Shown here: positions 17,517-26,278 of the stretch, piece after piece
Position numbering within the stretch: the stretch's first letter is position 1
How the letters are laid out: each line of letters begins with the position of its first letter
Assembly (NCBI RefSeq): GCF_013409595.1
Contig: NZ_JACCBD010000001.1
Coordinates: 2,666,001-2,730,000 of the forward strand
From: Leucobacter aridicollis
GTDB lineage: Bacteria > Actinomycetota > Actinomycetes > Actinomycetales > Microbacteriaceae
DNA length: 64,000 nucleotides
Direction: 5' to 3'
Notes under the pieces: generated by a model
The model's database searches: none
The model's input: only the letters and a program-made list of their open reading frames with translations
What the model was told of the DNA's origin: nothing
Position numbers and translations under genes: made by a program

Positions 17517-18443
17517 CTACTCTCTCGCTTCGTCCCAGAGCCCGACCTCCGGCGGCGCATCGATGCGGGCGACGTCGGGAAGCGTCGGGACCCAGGCGGC
17601 GAGCGCGTCGGCCCACGCTCCGATGTGCGCCGCCGCGAAGTGGTCGGCGTACCAGCCCGCATAGAGCTGCATGCGCACCTGGGATCCGTCGAGCATGATC
17701 CGGACCGTGCGCACGCCGTAGCTCGCGCGGTCGGTGAGGATCGCGATCCCCCGCCCGGCCGCAGCGTGGGCCTGCGCGAGGCTCGTCGCCCGCATCTCGG
17801 TGATGTTCGCCCGGCCCGCCCCGGCGCGCGCCACGGCGGTGTCAAACGAGGTGCGCGCCGTGTGGCTGCGGTCCATGCAGATGAGTGGGTACTCGAGCAG
17901 CTCGGCGACCTCGACACTCGGCCGTTCGTAGAGCGGGTGGCCTGGCGGAACGTGCGCGGTGATGCCGACCTGGGTGATGAGCCTCGAGGCCCAGGTCGCG
18001 GGCGGCGCGAAGGTGGAGATGCCGAAGTCTGCGCCGGTCGCCTCGACGCGGTCGAACACCTCGGCGGGGCTCGCGGCGATCGCGTCGACGAGCGGGAGCG
18101 CGGCGCCGTGGTCCGCGCTGAACGCCGCGATCGTGCGCTCGATGGTGGTGGACTGCGCGACGGCCGTGAGCCTGACGTCTGCCGGGTCCGTGAGGGCGGC
18201 GACGAGCCGCGCCTCGTCTGCGCGGCGCAGGAGGTCCCGCGCGATCCCCAGGAAGCGCCTGCCCGCGTGGGTGAGCTGGAGCGCACCGCGGCCGCGTTCG
18301 AACAACGCCGCCCCGACCTCGCGTTCGAGCGCGGCGAGCTGCCGCGAGACCGCCGGCTGCGAGACGTGCACGCGTGCGGCCCCACCCGTGACCGAGCCTT
18401 CCTCGGCGGCGGCGACGAAGTAGCGGAGTACGCGCAGTTCCAC
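17517..18443 (-). CDS. LysR-family transcriptional regulator
   Basis: 308 aa. The N-terminal winged helix-turn-helix reads MELRVLRYFVAAAEEGSVTG, then ARVHVSQPAVSRQLAALERE, then the effector-binding domain. The GTG at 18443 has AGGAGG six bases upstream; an upstream ATG at 18461 lacks one. It is divergent from the MHS transporter and amidohydrolase, its likely targets, with an inverted repeat in the shared promoter region. Confidence 0.9.
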   Translation of the reverse strand: MELRVLRYFVAAAEEGSVTGGAARVHVSQPAVSRQLAALEREVGAALFERGRGALQLTHAGRRFLGIARDLLRRADEARLVAALTDPADVRLTAVAQSTTIERTIAAFSADHGAALPLVDAIAASPAEVFDRVEATGADFGISTFAPPATWASRLITQVGITAHVPPGHPLYERPSVEVAELLEYPLICMDRSHTARTSFDTAVARAGAGRANITEMRATSLAQAHAAAGRGIAILTDRASYGVRTVRIMLDGSQVRMQLYAGWYADHFAAAHIGAWADALAAWVPTLPDVARIDAPPEVGLWDEARE

Positions 18444-18496
18444 GGTATGCCTCCTATGCATAGAGATCGTGCTTTTTAGATATTAGACGGCATACC
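18444..18496. promoter_or_regulatory. candidate LysR operator between regulator and MHS transporter
   Basis: GGTATGCC (18444-18451) and GGCATACC (18489-18496) form a perfect 8-bp inverted repeat with 37 bases between, and the palindrome CTATGCATAG (18454-18463) lies inside. Paired sites of this kind at a divergent promoter suit LysR-type activation and autoregulation. The left arm touches the LysR ribosome-binding site. Confidence 0.45.
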
Positions 18497-18556
18497 TGTT
18501 TGGCTCTACCTTCGATGAGGTCGCCTCTGACATCCCTGACTACAACGGAGAAGCAC

Positions 18557-19876
18557 ATGTCAACATCTCGCTCGTCTGTCGAGCTCGAAGCCCACGCGAA
18601 GAAGGCGAGGTTCGCCGCGTTCCTCGGCACCACCGTCGAGTGGTACGACTTCTTTATCTACTCGACCGCCGCGGCCATCGCCTTCGGCCCGGTGTTCTTC
18701 CCGGATCAGACCGCCGGCACCGCGCTGCTGCTCTCCTTCGCGACGTTCTGGGCAGGCTTTCTCGCCCGCCCCATCGGCGGCGTCGTCTTCGGCCACCTCG
18801 GCGACAAGTTTGGCCGCAAGAACACGCTCGTCGCGACCCTGCTCATCATGGGCATCGCGACCTTCTGCATCGGCATCCTGCCGGGCGCGAACCAGATCGG
18901 GGTGTGGGCACCGATCCTGCTCGTCTCACTGCGCGCGCTCCAGGGCTTCGCGGTCGGTGGCGAGTGGGGCGGCGCTGTGCTCCTCGCCTCCGAGTCCGGC
19001 AGCAAGAGCAAGGCAATCCGCGGCGGCATGTTCGTGCAGCAGGGATCCCCGGCCGGCAACATCCTCGCGACCGCGGCGTTCGCGCTCGCCGCGCTCCTGC
19101 CCGCCGAGCAGTTCATCGCGTGGGGCTGGCGCCTCCCGTTCCTCTTCTCAGCCGTGCTCGTCATCATCGGCCTCGTCATTCGCGCCCGCCTCGACGAGTC
19201 ACCCGAGTTCCTCGCGCAACAGGCAAACCGCGAGGAGATCAAGGTGCCCATCGCCGAACTCTTCAAGCACCACTGGAAGCAGGTCATCGCTGGCGTCTTC
19301 GCGAGCGCGATCGGCATCGGTATGGCGTACTTCGTGAGCGCGTTCATGCTCGCGTACACGACGACCTCGCTCGGCATCGACCGCGGCATCATGCTCAACG
19401 TGTTGCTCATCAACGCCATCGCGCAGTTCATCTGGCAGCCCATCGCGACCCGCATCGCCGAGAAGGTCGGCAGCGCGAAGTTCATGGCGTGGGCCCTCGC
19501 CGCGCAGGCGATCCTCGTCATCCCGATGTTCCTGCTCGTGAACACCGGCAACGTTGTCGCGATCGCCGCGGGCATCATCGCCTCGACGATCGCAGGGTCC
19601 GGCTACTACGCCGTGCTCGCCGGCTTCCTCGCGCAGGCGTTCCCCGTCGAGGTGCGCTACACGGGCGTCTCGTTCGCCTATCAGGCATCCTCCACGCTCA
19701 TCGGCGGCACGACGCCGCTGCTCGCACAGTCCTTCCTCGTCTCGATGGGCTGGCAGGGCGTCGCGGGCTTCAACATCGTGCTCGTCGGCCTCACCATCGC
19801 GGGCGTGCTCGCGCTCGCGTCGCTCACCGGATTCACCGCCGCCCGCGAACGCGAGCAGCGCGCAGCCGACGCCTGA
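18557..19876 (+). CDS. MHS-family MFS transporter
   Basis: 439 aa, 12 helices. The metabolite:H+ symporter signature is plain: FLGTTVEWYDFFIYSTAAA near the N-terminus, GGVVFGHLGDKFGRKNTL, and LQGFAVGGEWGGAVLL. Family members carry shikimate, proline/betaine, citrate and other metabolites. The ATG at 18557 has GGAGAAG just upstream. It precedes the amidohydrolase by 128 nt and probably imports the amidohydrolase substrate; the identity is not visible. Confidence 0.9.
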   Translation: MSTSRSSVELEAHAKKARFAAFLGTTVEWYDFFIYSTAAAIAFGPVFFPDQTAGTALLLSFATFWAGFLARPIGGVVFGHLGDKFGRKNTLVATLLIMGIATFCIGILPGANQIGVWAPILLVSLRALQGFAVGGEWGGAVLLASESGSKSKAIRGGMFVQQGSPAGNILATAAFALAALLPAEQFIAWGWRLPFLFSAVLVIIGLVIRARLDESPEFLAQQANREEIKVPIAELFKHHWKQVIAGVFASAIGIGMAYFVSAFMLAYTTTSLGIDRGIMLNVLLINAIAQFIWQPIATRIAEKVGSAKFMAWALAAQAILVIPMFLLVNTGNVVAIAAGIIASTIAGSGYYAVLAGFLAQAFPVEVRYTGVSFAYQASSTLIGGTTPLLAQSFLVSMGWQGVAGFNIVLVGLTIAGVLALASLTGFTAAREREQRAADA

Positions 19877-20004
19877 CCCCCGGGTGCGGGGCCGATTCCC
19901 CCGGCCCCGCGCTCCCTTCCCCACTGCCGCCCCCAGGCACCCGGGGGCCCGCCACGCTGGATCCATTCAGCACCACCCGTTCGCACTCGCAGCCAAGGAG
20001 CATC

Positions 20005-21657
20005 ATGCGCATCGACACCATCATCGAGAACGCACGCATCACTACCGTCGACCCCGACCGCCCACACGCCAGCCGCATCGGCGTCTGGAACGGCCGCATC
20101 GTCGGCGTCGACGAGGAACTCGACGGGGTCACCGCCGACACCCGCATCGACCTCGACGGCGCACCGGTGGTGCCCGGGTTCAACGACGCCCACTTCCACT
20201 TCTCGATGCTCGGACTCGAGATGACCCAGCTCGACCTGGCCCCGGAGCAGGCACCCACGCTCGACGCACTGTACGCGCGCATCGAAGAGTACGCGGCGAC
20301 ACGGCCGCCGGGCGCGTGGGTCCGCGGGCAGGGCTACGACCAGAACAAGCTCGGCGGCGAGCACCCCGACATCGCGGTGCTCGACAGGATTGCCGGCGGT
20401 CGCCCCGTCTACCTGCAACACAACTCGCACCACATGGCCGTCGCGAACACCCAAGCGTTCGCGCTCGCCGGGCACAGTGACGTGACGCGGCTCTCCGCGC
20501 CCGTTGGCGGCAGCCTCGGCACCGACGCCACCGGCAGGTTCACCGGCCTGATCCAGGAGCAGGCGATGTCGCTCGTCGCCCACCTGTTCCGCCCGGTGCC
20601 GCAGGAGGACCTCGTCGAGGCGCTCGGTGCCGCGTCGCAGTGGGCGCTCAGGCACGGCGTCACGAGCGCGACCGAGCCGGGGATCGGCGGCACGACGATC
20701 GGGCACGGCCCGGCAGACATCCGCGCGTTCCAGACCGCGTCCGAGCGCGGCATCCTCCGTACCCGCCTCACCCTCATGCCGTACATCGACGCCCTGCACG
20801 GGCTCGGCCCCATCGGCGGCGGCGACGGCTGGGGCATCGACCTCGGTATTCGTAGCGGACTCGGCGACGAGTGGCTGCGCGTCGGGCCCGTAAAGGTGCT
20901 CAGCGACGGGTCGCTCATCGGGCGCACCGCCGCAATGTGCTGCGACTACAACGACACCCCTGGCAACGCGGGCTACCTGCAGTGGGAGCAGCAAGATCTG
21001 CACGACAAGATCGTCGCCGCGCACGTGAACGGCTGGCAGGTGGCAGCCCACGCGATCGGCGACCGCGCGCTCGACGTCGTCCTCGACGCGTTCGAAGCCG
21101 GGCAGCGACAGGTCGCTCGGGCGAACACCAGGCACCGCATCGAGCACGTCGCCGTCGCGTCTGACGCGCAGGTCGCGCGGATCGCGGCCGGTGGCCACGT
21201 CCCGGTCCCGCAGGGCAGGTTTATCTCCGAGCTTGGCGACGGCTTCACGGCCGCGCTCGGCGCCGACCGCGTCGAGCTCGCGTACCGGATGCGCAGCTTC
21301 CTCGACGCCGGCGTCGAACTCCCGGGGTCCACCGACGCCCCGGTTGTGCCGGGCGAGCCGATCCTCAGCCTGCACGACATGGTGAACCGCCGTTCGGCGT
21401 CGGGCGCCCCCATCGGGCTCGGGGAGGCCCTCACCCCCGCCCAGGCCCTCCGCGCCTACACCCACGGCTCGGCGTACGCGGTGCACGAGGAGCAGCGCAA
21501 GGGCACCCTCTCGCGGGGCAAGGTCGCCGACCTTGTCGTCCTCTCCGACGATCCGGCCGCGGTCGCTGCCGAGCGGATCCGCGACATCGAGGTGCGCGCG
21601 ACGATGATCGGCGGCGAGTTCGGTTTCGACGCCACGGGTGAGCTCGCGGCATCCTAG
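20005..21657 (+). CDS. YtcJ-type amidohydrolase (Amidohydro_3)
   Basis: 550 aa from the ATG at 20005, with AAGGAG upstream. Metal-ligand motifs of the family are FNDAHFHFSMLG near residue 70, AHAIGDRALDVVLDAFE, RHRIEHVAVASDAQV and the PGSTDAPVVPGEPILSLHD segment near the end. The C-terminal KGTLSRGKVADLVVLSDDP is the usual beta-sandwich closing. It hydrolyses an amide, carbamate or formyl-type bond in a small molecule, substrate unknown. It follows the MHS transporter under the LysR-linked promoter and ends at a strong shared terminator. Confidence 0.88.
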   Translation: MRIDTIIENARITTVDPDRPHASRIGVWNGRIVGVDEELDGVTADTRIDLDGAPVVPGFNDAHFHFSMLGLEMTQLDLAPEQAPTLDALYARIEEYAATRPPGAWVRGQGYDQNKLGGEHPDIAVLDRIAGGRPVYLQHNSHHMAVANTQAFALAGHSDVTRLSAPVGGSLGTDATGRFTGLIQEQAMSLVAHLFRPVPQEDLVEALGAASQWALRHGVTSATEPGIGGTTIGHGPADIRAFQTASERGILRTRLTLMPYIDALHGLGPIGGGDGWGIDLGIRSGLGDEWLRVGPVKVLSDGSLIGRTAAMCCDYNDTPGNAGYLQWEQQDLHDKIVAAHVNGWQVAAHAIGDRALDVVLDAFEAGQRQVARANTRHRIEHVAVASDAQVARIAAGGHVPVPQGRFISELGDGFTAALGADRVELAYRMRSFLDAGVELPGSTDAPVVPGEPILSLHDMVNRRSASGAPIGLGEALTPAQALRAYTHGSAYAVHEEQRKGTLSRGKVADLVVLSDDPAAVAAERIRDIEVRATMIGGEFGFDATGELAAS

Positions 21658-21664
21658 GCGACGG

Positions 21665-21723
21665 CCACACAGCACAAGGTCGGCCCTCACGAGTGCACCG
21701 TGAGGGCCGACCTTGCTGTGTGG
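21665..21723. terminator. long bidirectional terminator hairpin
   Basis: A 25-bp stem: CCACACAGC pairs with GCTGTGTGG and the inner AAGGTCGGCCCTCACG with CGTGAGGGCCGACCTT, broken only by a two-base bulge, with a 7-nt loop. It separates the converging amidohydrolase and FtsX genes and can serve both. Confidence 0.75.
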
Positions 21724-21788
21724 CGATAGGGCGCTGCCGGCGCCGTGTCTCCGCGGGGACGCCGAGGGGCTGCCCCGGCTACCGTCGG

Positions 21789-23189
21789 CTACGCGACGGA
21801 GAGCGCGGTGACCGGCGATACCCGCACCGCACGCCGCGCGGGAGCGGCGGCAGCGACGAGGGCGAGCGCGACCCCGAAGAGCACGACGCCGGCGATCACG
21901 AGCCACGGCACGCTCGGCGCCGCGAACCCGATCTCGGAACCGAGCAGCGACTGCGCGGCGACCCAGCCGTAGAACACGCCGAGCAGGATCCCGAACCCGA
22001 GCGCCGCGAGCGTCATCTGCGCGCTCTCCGCGACGACCATGCGCCGCACCTGCGATCCGGTGAACCCGAGCGCGCGCAGCAGCCCGAGTTCGCGGGTGCG
22101 CTGCAGCACGCTGAGCGACAGCGTGTTGACCATGCCGACCGCCGCGATGATCGCCGAGAAGCCGACGAGGCCGGTGAAGATCGCGGTCGTCACGGTGAGC
22201 GTCTCGTTCAGGATCGCCGCCATCGCCGGGTCATTGTCGAACGCGGCGAGCGTCATCGCCCGGTAGCTCTCGAGCGCGACCGCAAACATGATGACGAGGG
22301 TGACGCCGATCACGAGGCCGATCGTTGAGCGCGCGCTGCGCTCGGGGAACCGCACGGCGTTCGCCGCGGCGAGGGAGCCCGTCGGACCGCGGTCGATGAG
22401 CTTGCCGGTGAGCTTCAGCACGGGCGGCATGATGAAGTGGGCGCCGACCGCGATCCCCGTGAACGAGAACAGGCCGCCGAAGAACGACACCATGAGCGCC
22501 ATCGGGGTGAGCACGCTGAGCGCGATACCACCGGCGAGCAGCGCGGCGCCGATCACGATGAGGATCCACGCCCACACCGTCCTGGCGCGCCTGCCGCGCG
22601 ACTCCTCCGGCCGCAGCTCCACTGAGGCGCCCGTCGCCGCGATCGGCGACACCGACCCGACGCGACGCGATCCCGCCCATGCCGCGGCCCACGTCGTGAG
22701 CGTCACGACCGCAACGGCAACGATCGCGAGCGGGTCGAACAGCGGGTAGTTCGGCCCCTCAGGGAGCCAGCCCCAGCCCGGCCCGAAATGGACGACACCT
22801 GCGATGAGGGCCTCGGCGAGCACGAAGCCGATGGCCGCGCCGATCGCCCCCATGAGCAGGCCCTCCCCGGCGACGCGCGACCGGATCCGCGCCGACGTCG
22901 ACCCGATGAGGCGGTACAGCGCGATCGTGCGTGTGCGCCCAGCGATGATCGTCGCAAACGTGTTCGCGGTGACGATCGCGCCCACGTACAGCGCGATGAT
23001 GATGAAGATCGCCGACACCATGAGCAGCGTCATGCGGAACGTGCCTGAGCCCTCGATGAGCTCCGGGTCGAGCGCCGCGCCCATCACTCCGGTCGTGAGA
23101 ATGAGGGCGACGGCGAACAGCGTGCTCAGGCCCGAGACGACGACGGTTGCGGCGTGCTCGCGCAGCGCGGACCCCTGCGCGGCGCTCAT
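21789..23189 (-). CDS. FtsX-like ABC permease
   Basis: 466 aa. An N-terminal helix is followed by a soluble stretch, then ASTIIAGRTRTIA-like permease signature seen as IIAGRTRTIALYRLIGSTSA, a middle helix set, and a second repeat with LQRTRELGLLRALGFTGSQV near residue 360. This duplicated layout is typical of FtsX/MacB permeases of Gram-positive exporters. The ATG overlaps the ATPase stop by 4 nt. Its likely job is export of a peptide or lipid or mechanotransmission; the substrate is unknown. Confidence 0.87.
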   Translation of the reverse strand: MSAAQGSALREHAATVVVSGLSTLFAVALILTTGVMGAALDPELIEGSGTFRMTLLMVSAIFIIIALYVGAIVTANTFATIIAGRTRTIALYRLIGSTSARIRSRVAGEGLLMGAIGAAIGFVLAEALIAGVVHFGPGWGWLPEGPNYPLFDPLAIVAVAVVTLTTWAAAWAGSRRVGSVSPIAATGASVELRPEESRGRRARTVWAWILIVIGAALLAGGIALSVLTPMALMVSFFGGLFSFTGIAVGAHFIMPPVLKLTGKLIDRGPTGSLAAANAVRFPERSARSTIGLVIGVTLVIMFAVALESYRAMTLAAFDNDPAMAAILNETLTVTTAIFTGLVGFSAIIAAVGMVNTLSLSVLQRTRELGLLRALGFTGSQVRRMVVAESAQMTLAALGFGILLGVFYGWVAAQSLLGSEIGFAAPSVPWLVIAGVVLFGVALALVAAAAPARRAVRVSPVTALSVA

Positions 23190-23950
23190 GCTGCGTGCCC
23201 CTCAAGGTTCAGCATTGTCGCCGAGATCTCCTCCGCCGTCATCGGGCCGCGGTCGGCGACAATGCGGCCGTCGCCGAGGAACACGATGCGGTCCGCGTAG
23301 CTCGCCGCGATCGGGTCGTGCGTGACCATGACGATGCTCTGGCCAGAGTTCGTAACCGCCGAGCGCAGCAGCTTCAGCACCTCGCGCCCCGTTCGGGAGT
23401 CGAGGGCGCCGGTCGGCTCATCCGCGAAGATGACGTCGGGCTTCGTCGCGAGGGCGCGGGCGATCGCGACGCGCTGCTGCTGGCCACCGGACAGCTCATG
23501 TGGGCGATGATCGAGGCGACCCGAGAGGCCGAGCTGGTTCAGCAGGGCGTCGATCCACGCCATCTCCTGCAGGCTCGGCTTCTTGCCGTCGAGCTGGAAT
23601 GGCAGCATGATGTTGCCGCGCACGTCGAGCGTTGGCACGAGGTTGAAGGCCTGGAAGATGAACCCGATGCGGCGGCGGCGCAGCTTCGTGAGCTCGGCGT
23701 CGCCGAGGCCGGAGATCTCGTCGCCGCCGAGCCACACCTTGCCCTCGCTGGGGGTGTCGAGGCCGGCCATGACGTGCATGAGCGTCGACTTGCCCGAGCC
23801 CGAGGGGCCCATGATCGCGGTGAACTGGCCGCGACCGACTCCGACGGACACGTCGTGGAGCGCGACGACCCGCTGCTCGCCCGCCCCGTAGTACTTGCCG
23901 AGGTTCGCGACCCCCGCGACCGTCTCAATTGCTGCTGCTTGTGCGTTCAT
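23186..23950 (-). CDS. ABC transporter ATP-binding protein (MacB/LolD type)
   Basis: 254 aa. Walker A GPSGSGKST, Q-loop IFQAFNLVPTLDVRGNI, signature LSGGQQQRVAIARAL, Walker B VIFADEPTGALDS and H-loop VTHDPIAASYADR. The N-terminal GKYYGAGEQRVVALHDVSV contains the A-loop aromatic residues. Paired with the FtsX permease by a 4-nt overlap. No two-component genes adjoin it, unlike the first exporter in the window. Confidence 0.93.
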   Translation of the reverse strand: MNAQAAAIETVAGVANLGKYYGAGEQRVVALHDVSVGVGRGQFTAIMGPSGSGKSTLMHVMAGLDTPSEGKVWLGGDEISGLGDAELTKLRRRRIGFIFQAFNLVPTLDVRGNIMLPFQLDGKKPSLQEMAWIDALLNQLGLSGRLDHRPHELSGGQQQRVAIARALATKPDVIFADEPTGALDSRTGREVLKLLRSAVTNSGQSIVMVTHDPIAASYADRIVFLGDGRIVADRGPMTAEEISATMLNLEGHAA

Positions 23951-24009
23951 ACCTCGAAGGTACGTCGGCCGGTGGTACCGGCGGATCGCCCTACGGTGCC
24001 GCCCGGATG

Positions 24010-24023
24010 GTACTCGGGTACCG
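24010..24023. promoter_or_regulatory. GGTAC dyad upstream of ABC exporter genes
   Basis: GGTAC-TCGG-GTACC lies 60 nt upstream of the ATPase start, with a further GGTACC palindrome nearer the gene. It may be an operator for the exporter operon; the binding protein is not evident. Confidence 0.25.
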
Positions 24024-24084
24024 TCCGGCGCCGCCCGCTCCGCATGGCGAGCGGAGCGGCCCGGGCGCCAGCCCGCTTCAGCGC

Positions 24085-25545
24085 CTACCCCTCCACGGCA
24101 GCGGCCTGCTTCTTTGGCACGAAGAACGACAGCACGATCGCGAGCACCGAGCTCGCGGCGGCGACGACGAACGCCCCGTGGATGCCCTGCGCGGTCGCGG
24201 CCGCTGCGTCATGTCCCGCGGCGACCGCGCTCGAGGTGCCGACGGCCATGAGCGTCACGAACATCGCGGTTCCGACCGCGCCCGCGAGCTGCTGCACCGT
24301 CGAGAAGATCGCGCTGCCGTGGCTGTAGAGCTCGGGCGCGAGCGATCCGAGCGACGAAGTCATGAGCGGCGTCATCATGAAGGCGATGCCGAGGTTCAGC
24401 ACGAGCATCGCGACGACCACGAGCCACACGGGGCTCGTCGCCCCGAGCTGCATGAACAGGAGGAGCGCGATCGAGACGACGAACGCGCCGGGGATGACGA
24501 GCGGCCGCGCCCCGACCTTGTCGAACAGCGCGCCGACGAACGGGGCGGCGACACCCATGAGGAGTCCGCCGGGGAGCACGGCGAGGCCAGCCGCGAGCGG
24601 CGTGAGTCCGAGCACGTTCTGCATGTAGATCGGCAGCAGGATGAGCGACCCGAACATCGACAGCATCACGACGGAGATGAGCACGATGCCGACCCAGAAG
24701 GGACGCTCGCGGAACGGACGAAGGTCGAGGAACGCTGCGCCCCGGCGCTGGAGCGCGAGCTGCCGCGCGACGAAGAGCACGAGCCCGATGGCACCCAGCA
24801 CGATCGGGATCGCGGGCGGCACGGACGCCCCGCCGTCGACGGCCTGGCCGAGGCTGCCCAGCCCGTACACGAGGCCGCCGAACGCGACGACGGACAGCAG
24901 TGCCGAAGGGACATCGAACTTCGTCGCGGCGCCCTTGGCTCCCGAGCCGATGAGCAGCGCTCCGACCACGAGCACAAGGATCGCGATCGGCAGCACCGAC
25001 AGAAATACGGCGCGCCAGCCCAGCGCGGTGATGAGCATGCCCGAGAAGGTCGGCCCGAGCGCCGGCGCCGCCGACATGACGATCGCGATGAGCCCCATCA
25101 TGCGGCCGCGCCGCTCGGCGGGAATCCGGGTGAGGATCGTGGTGGTGAGCAGCGGCATCATGACCGCCGTGCCCGCTGCCTGCGCGACGCGCGCAACGAC
25201 GAGCACCGGGAATGCCGGCGCGAAGGCCGCGGCTGCGGTGCCCGCGGTGAAGAGTACGAGTGCGGTGACGAAGATCGTGCGCGGCGTGAAGCGCTGCAGC
25301 AGGAAGCCCGACATCGGGATGAGCACGGCCATGACCAGCATGTATGCGGTCGTCAGCCACTGCCCCGCCGACGCGGCCACGCCGAACTCCTGCATGAGCG
25401 GGGGCAGGGCGACGCCCATCACGGTCTCGTTGAGCACCATCACGAATGCGCCGGCGAGCAGGATCCAGATGAGCGCGGTGCCGCGTCCCTTCGGCTCTGC
25501 TGGCTCGGCCGCGGTGGGTGCGACGACTGGGGAGCTCTGACTCAC
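24085..25545 (-). CDS. DHA2-family MFS drug exporter (EmrB/QacA type)
   Basis: 486 aa with 14 predicted helices. Motif D1 (MVLNETVMGVALPPLMQEFG), motif A (PMSGFLLQRFTPRTIF) and motif C (SAAPALGPTFSGMLI) place it among proton-coupled multidrug exporters. The GTG at 25545 is preceded by GGAGG five bases upstream and is preferred over an ATG at 25572, which lies inside the palindromic operator. It is divergent from a TetR regulator and is probably repressed by it. Confidence 0.9.
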   Translation of the reverse strand: MSQSSPVVAPTAAEPAEPKGRGTALIWILLAGAFVMVLNETVMGVALPPLMQEFGVAASAGQWLTTAYMLVMAVLIPMSGFLLQRFTPRTIFVTALVLFTAGTAAAAFAPAFPVLVVARVAQAAGTAVMMPLLTTTILTRIPAERRGRMMGLIAIVMSAAPALGPTFSGMLITALGWRAVFLSVLPIAILVLVVGALLIGSGAKGAATKFDVPSALLSVVAFGGLVYGLGSLGQAVDGGASVPPAIPIVLGAIGLVLFVARQLALQRRGAAFLDLRPFRERPFWVGIVLISVVMLSMFGSLILLPIYMQNVLGLTPLAAGLAVLPGGLLMGVAAPFVGALFDKVGARPLVIPGAFVVSIALLLFMQLGATSPVWLVVVAMLVLNLGIAFMMTPLMTSSLGSLAPELYSHGSAIFSTVQQLAGAVGTAMFVTLMAVGTSSAVAAGHDAAAATAQGIHGAFVVAAASSVLAIVLSFFVPKKQAAAVEG

Positions 25546-25563
25546 TTTTCCTCCGAATTGACT

Positions 25564-25603
25564 ATGTGTCATTGACTGACAGGAATGTCAGCCTATGACA
25601 CAT
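25564..25603. promoter_or_regulatory. nested 40-bp palindromic operator between MFS pump and TetR
   Basis: The inner dyad is CTGACA-GGAA-TGTCAG (25576-25591). The outer arms ATGTGTCAT (25564-25572) and ATGACACAT (25595-25603) are perfectly symmetrical around the same centre. It lies within 45 nt of both start codons, so a dimer or pair of dimers of the TetR protein could block both promoters. A -10-like TAACCT lies only 10 nt from the right arm. Confidence 0.7.
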
Positions 25604-25624
25604 TCGCGCTGTTAACCTGTGAGC

Positions 25625-26278
25625 ATGCCGAAGCCCACCCTCAGAGAGCTGTCGCGACAGGCCTCCCGCCGACGCATCGCCGACGTCGCGCTCGAGCTGT
25701 TCGACGAGCACGGCTACGACGCGACGACGGTCGAGGAGATCGCGGCGGCCGCGGGCATCTCCGAGCGCACGTTCTTCCGCTACTTCGCCACGAAGGACGA
25801 GGCGTTCTTCTCCACGGCGACGGAGGACACGGCGACGGTCGTCGAGCTCGTGCGGTCCCGGCCCGGCACCGAGGCCCCCTGGAACGCCCTGCAGTACGCG
25901 GTCGAGCAGCTGCTCGGCGAGCTCGACCAAGACGCGGAGTACGAGCGGAGCCGGCGCTACCGCGCGATTCTCGCTGGCTCGGCAGACCTCACCGCACACC
26001 AGTTCGCGCGGATGTCGGATTCGCAGGACCGGATCGGCGAGGCCCTCTGGGAGCGCTGGTCTGCCGCGCAGCAGCGCGAGATCCTCGATGCCGAAGCGGC
26101 CGACATGCGGGTCGTCCTCCGCGCGCTCGTCGGCTCGATGCTCGGCGTCCTCTCTGAGGTCATCATGCACACCGAGGACCGCACGCCCGAGGGGCGCATG
26201 ACCCTCGTCCGGTCGACGTTCGACGCGATCCGCCCGGGGCGGGCAGACATCGGCGGGGCCGCCAGCCCCTCACGCTGA
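25625..26278 (+). CDS. TetR-family repressor
   Basis: 217 aa from the ATG at 25625. The N-terminal helix-turn-helix reads IADVALELFDEHGYDATTVE, then EIAAAAGISERTFFRYFATK, typical of TetR. The C-terminal part is all-helical and binds the inducer. The ATG follows TAACCT with a 6-nt gap, which suggests a leaderless transcript; a GTG six bases earlier is the alternative start. It probably controls the divergent DHA2 exporter through the palindrome at 25564-25603. Its last codons overlap the end of the converging AraC gene by 9 nt. Confidence 0.91.
   Translation: MPKPTLRELSRQASRRRIADVALELFDEHGYDATTVEEIAAAAGISERTFFRYFATKDEAFFSTATEDTATVVELVRSRPGTEAPWNALQYAVEQLLGELDQDAEYERSRRYRAILAGSADLTAHQFARMSDSQDRIGEALWERWSAAQQREILDAEAADMRVVLRALVGSMLGVLSEVIMHTEDRTPEGRMTLVRSTFDAIRPGRADIGGAASPSR

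Noticed and set aside
15953..18385. one 810-codon gene instead of pepA
   Set aside because: The extra upstream codons overlap the LysR gene and encode arginine/serine-rich sequence without conservation. The aminopeptidase starts at 17506.
18640..21657. one 1005-codon gene covering the MHS transporter and amidohydrolase
   Set aside because: The first part is an alternative frame of the transporter gene; the amidohydrolase begins at 20005 with its own ribosome site.
19681..21906. long minus-strand open frame opposite the amidohydrolase
   Set aside because: It is an arginine/glycine/valine-rich mirror frame of a well-supported gene in GC-rich DNA, with no motif.
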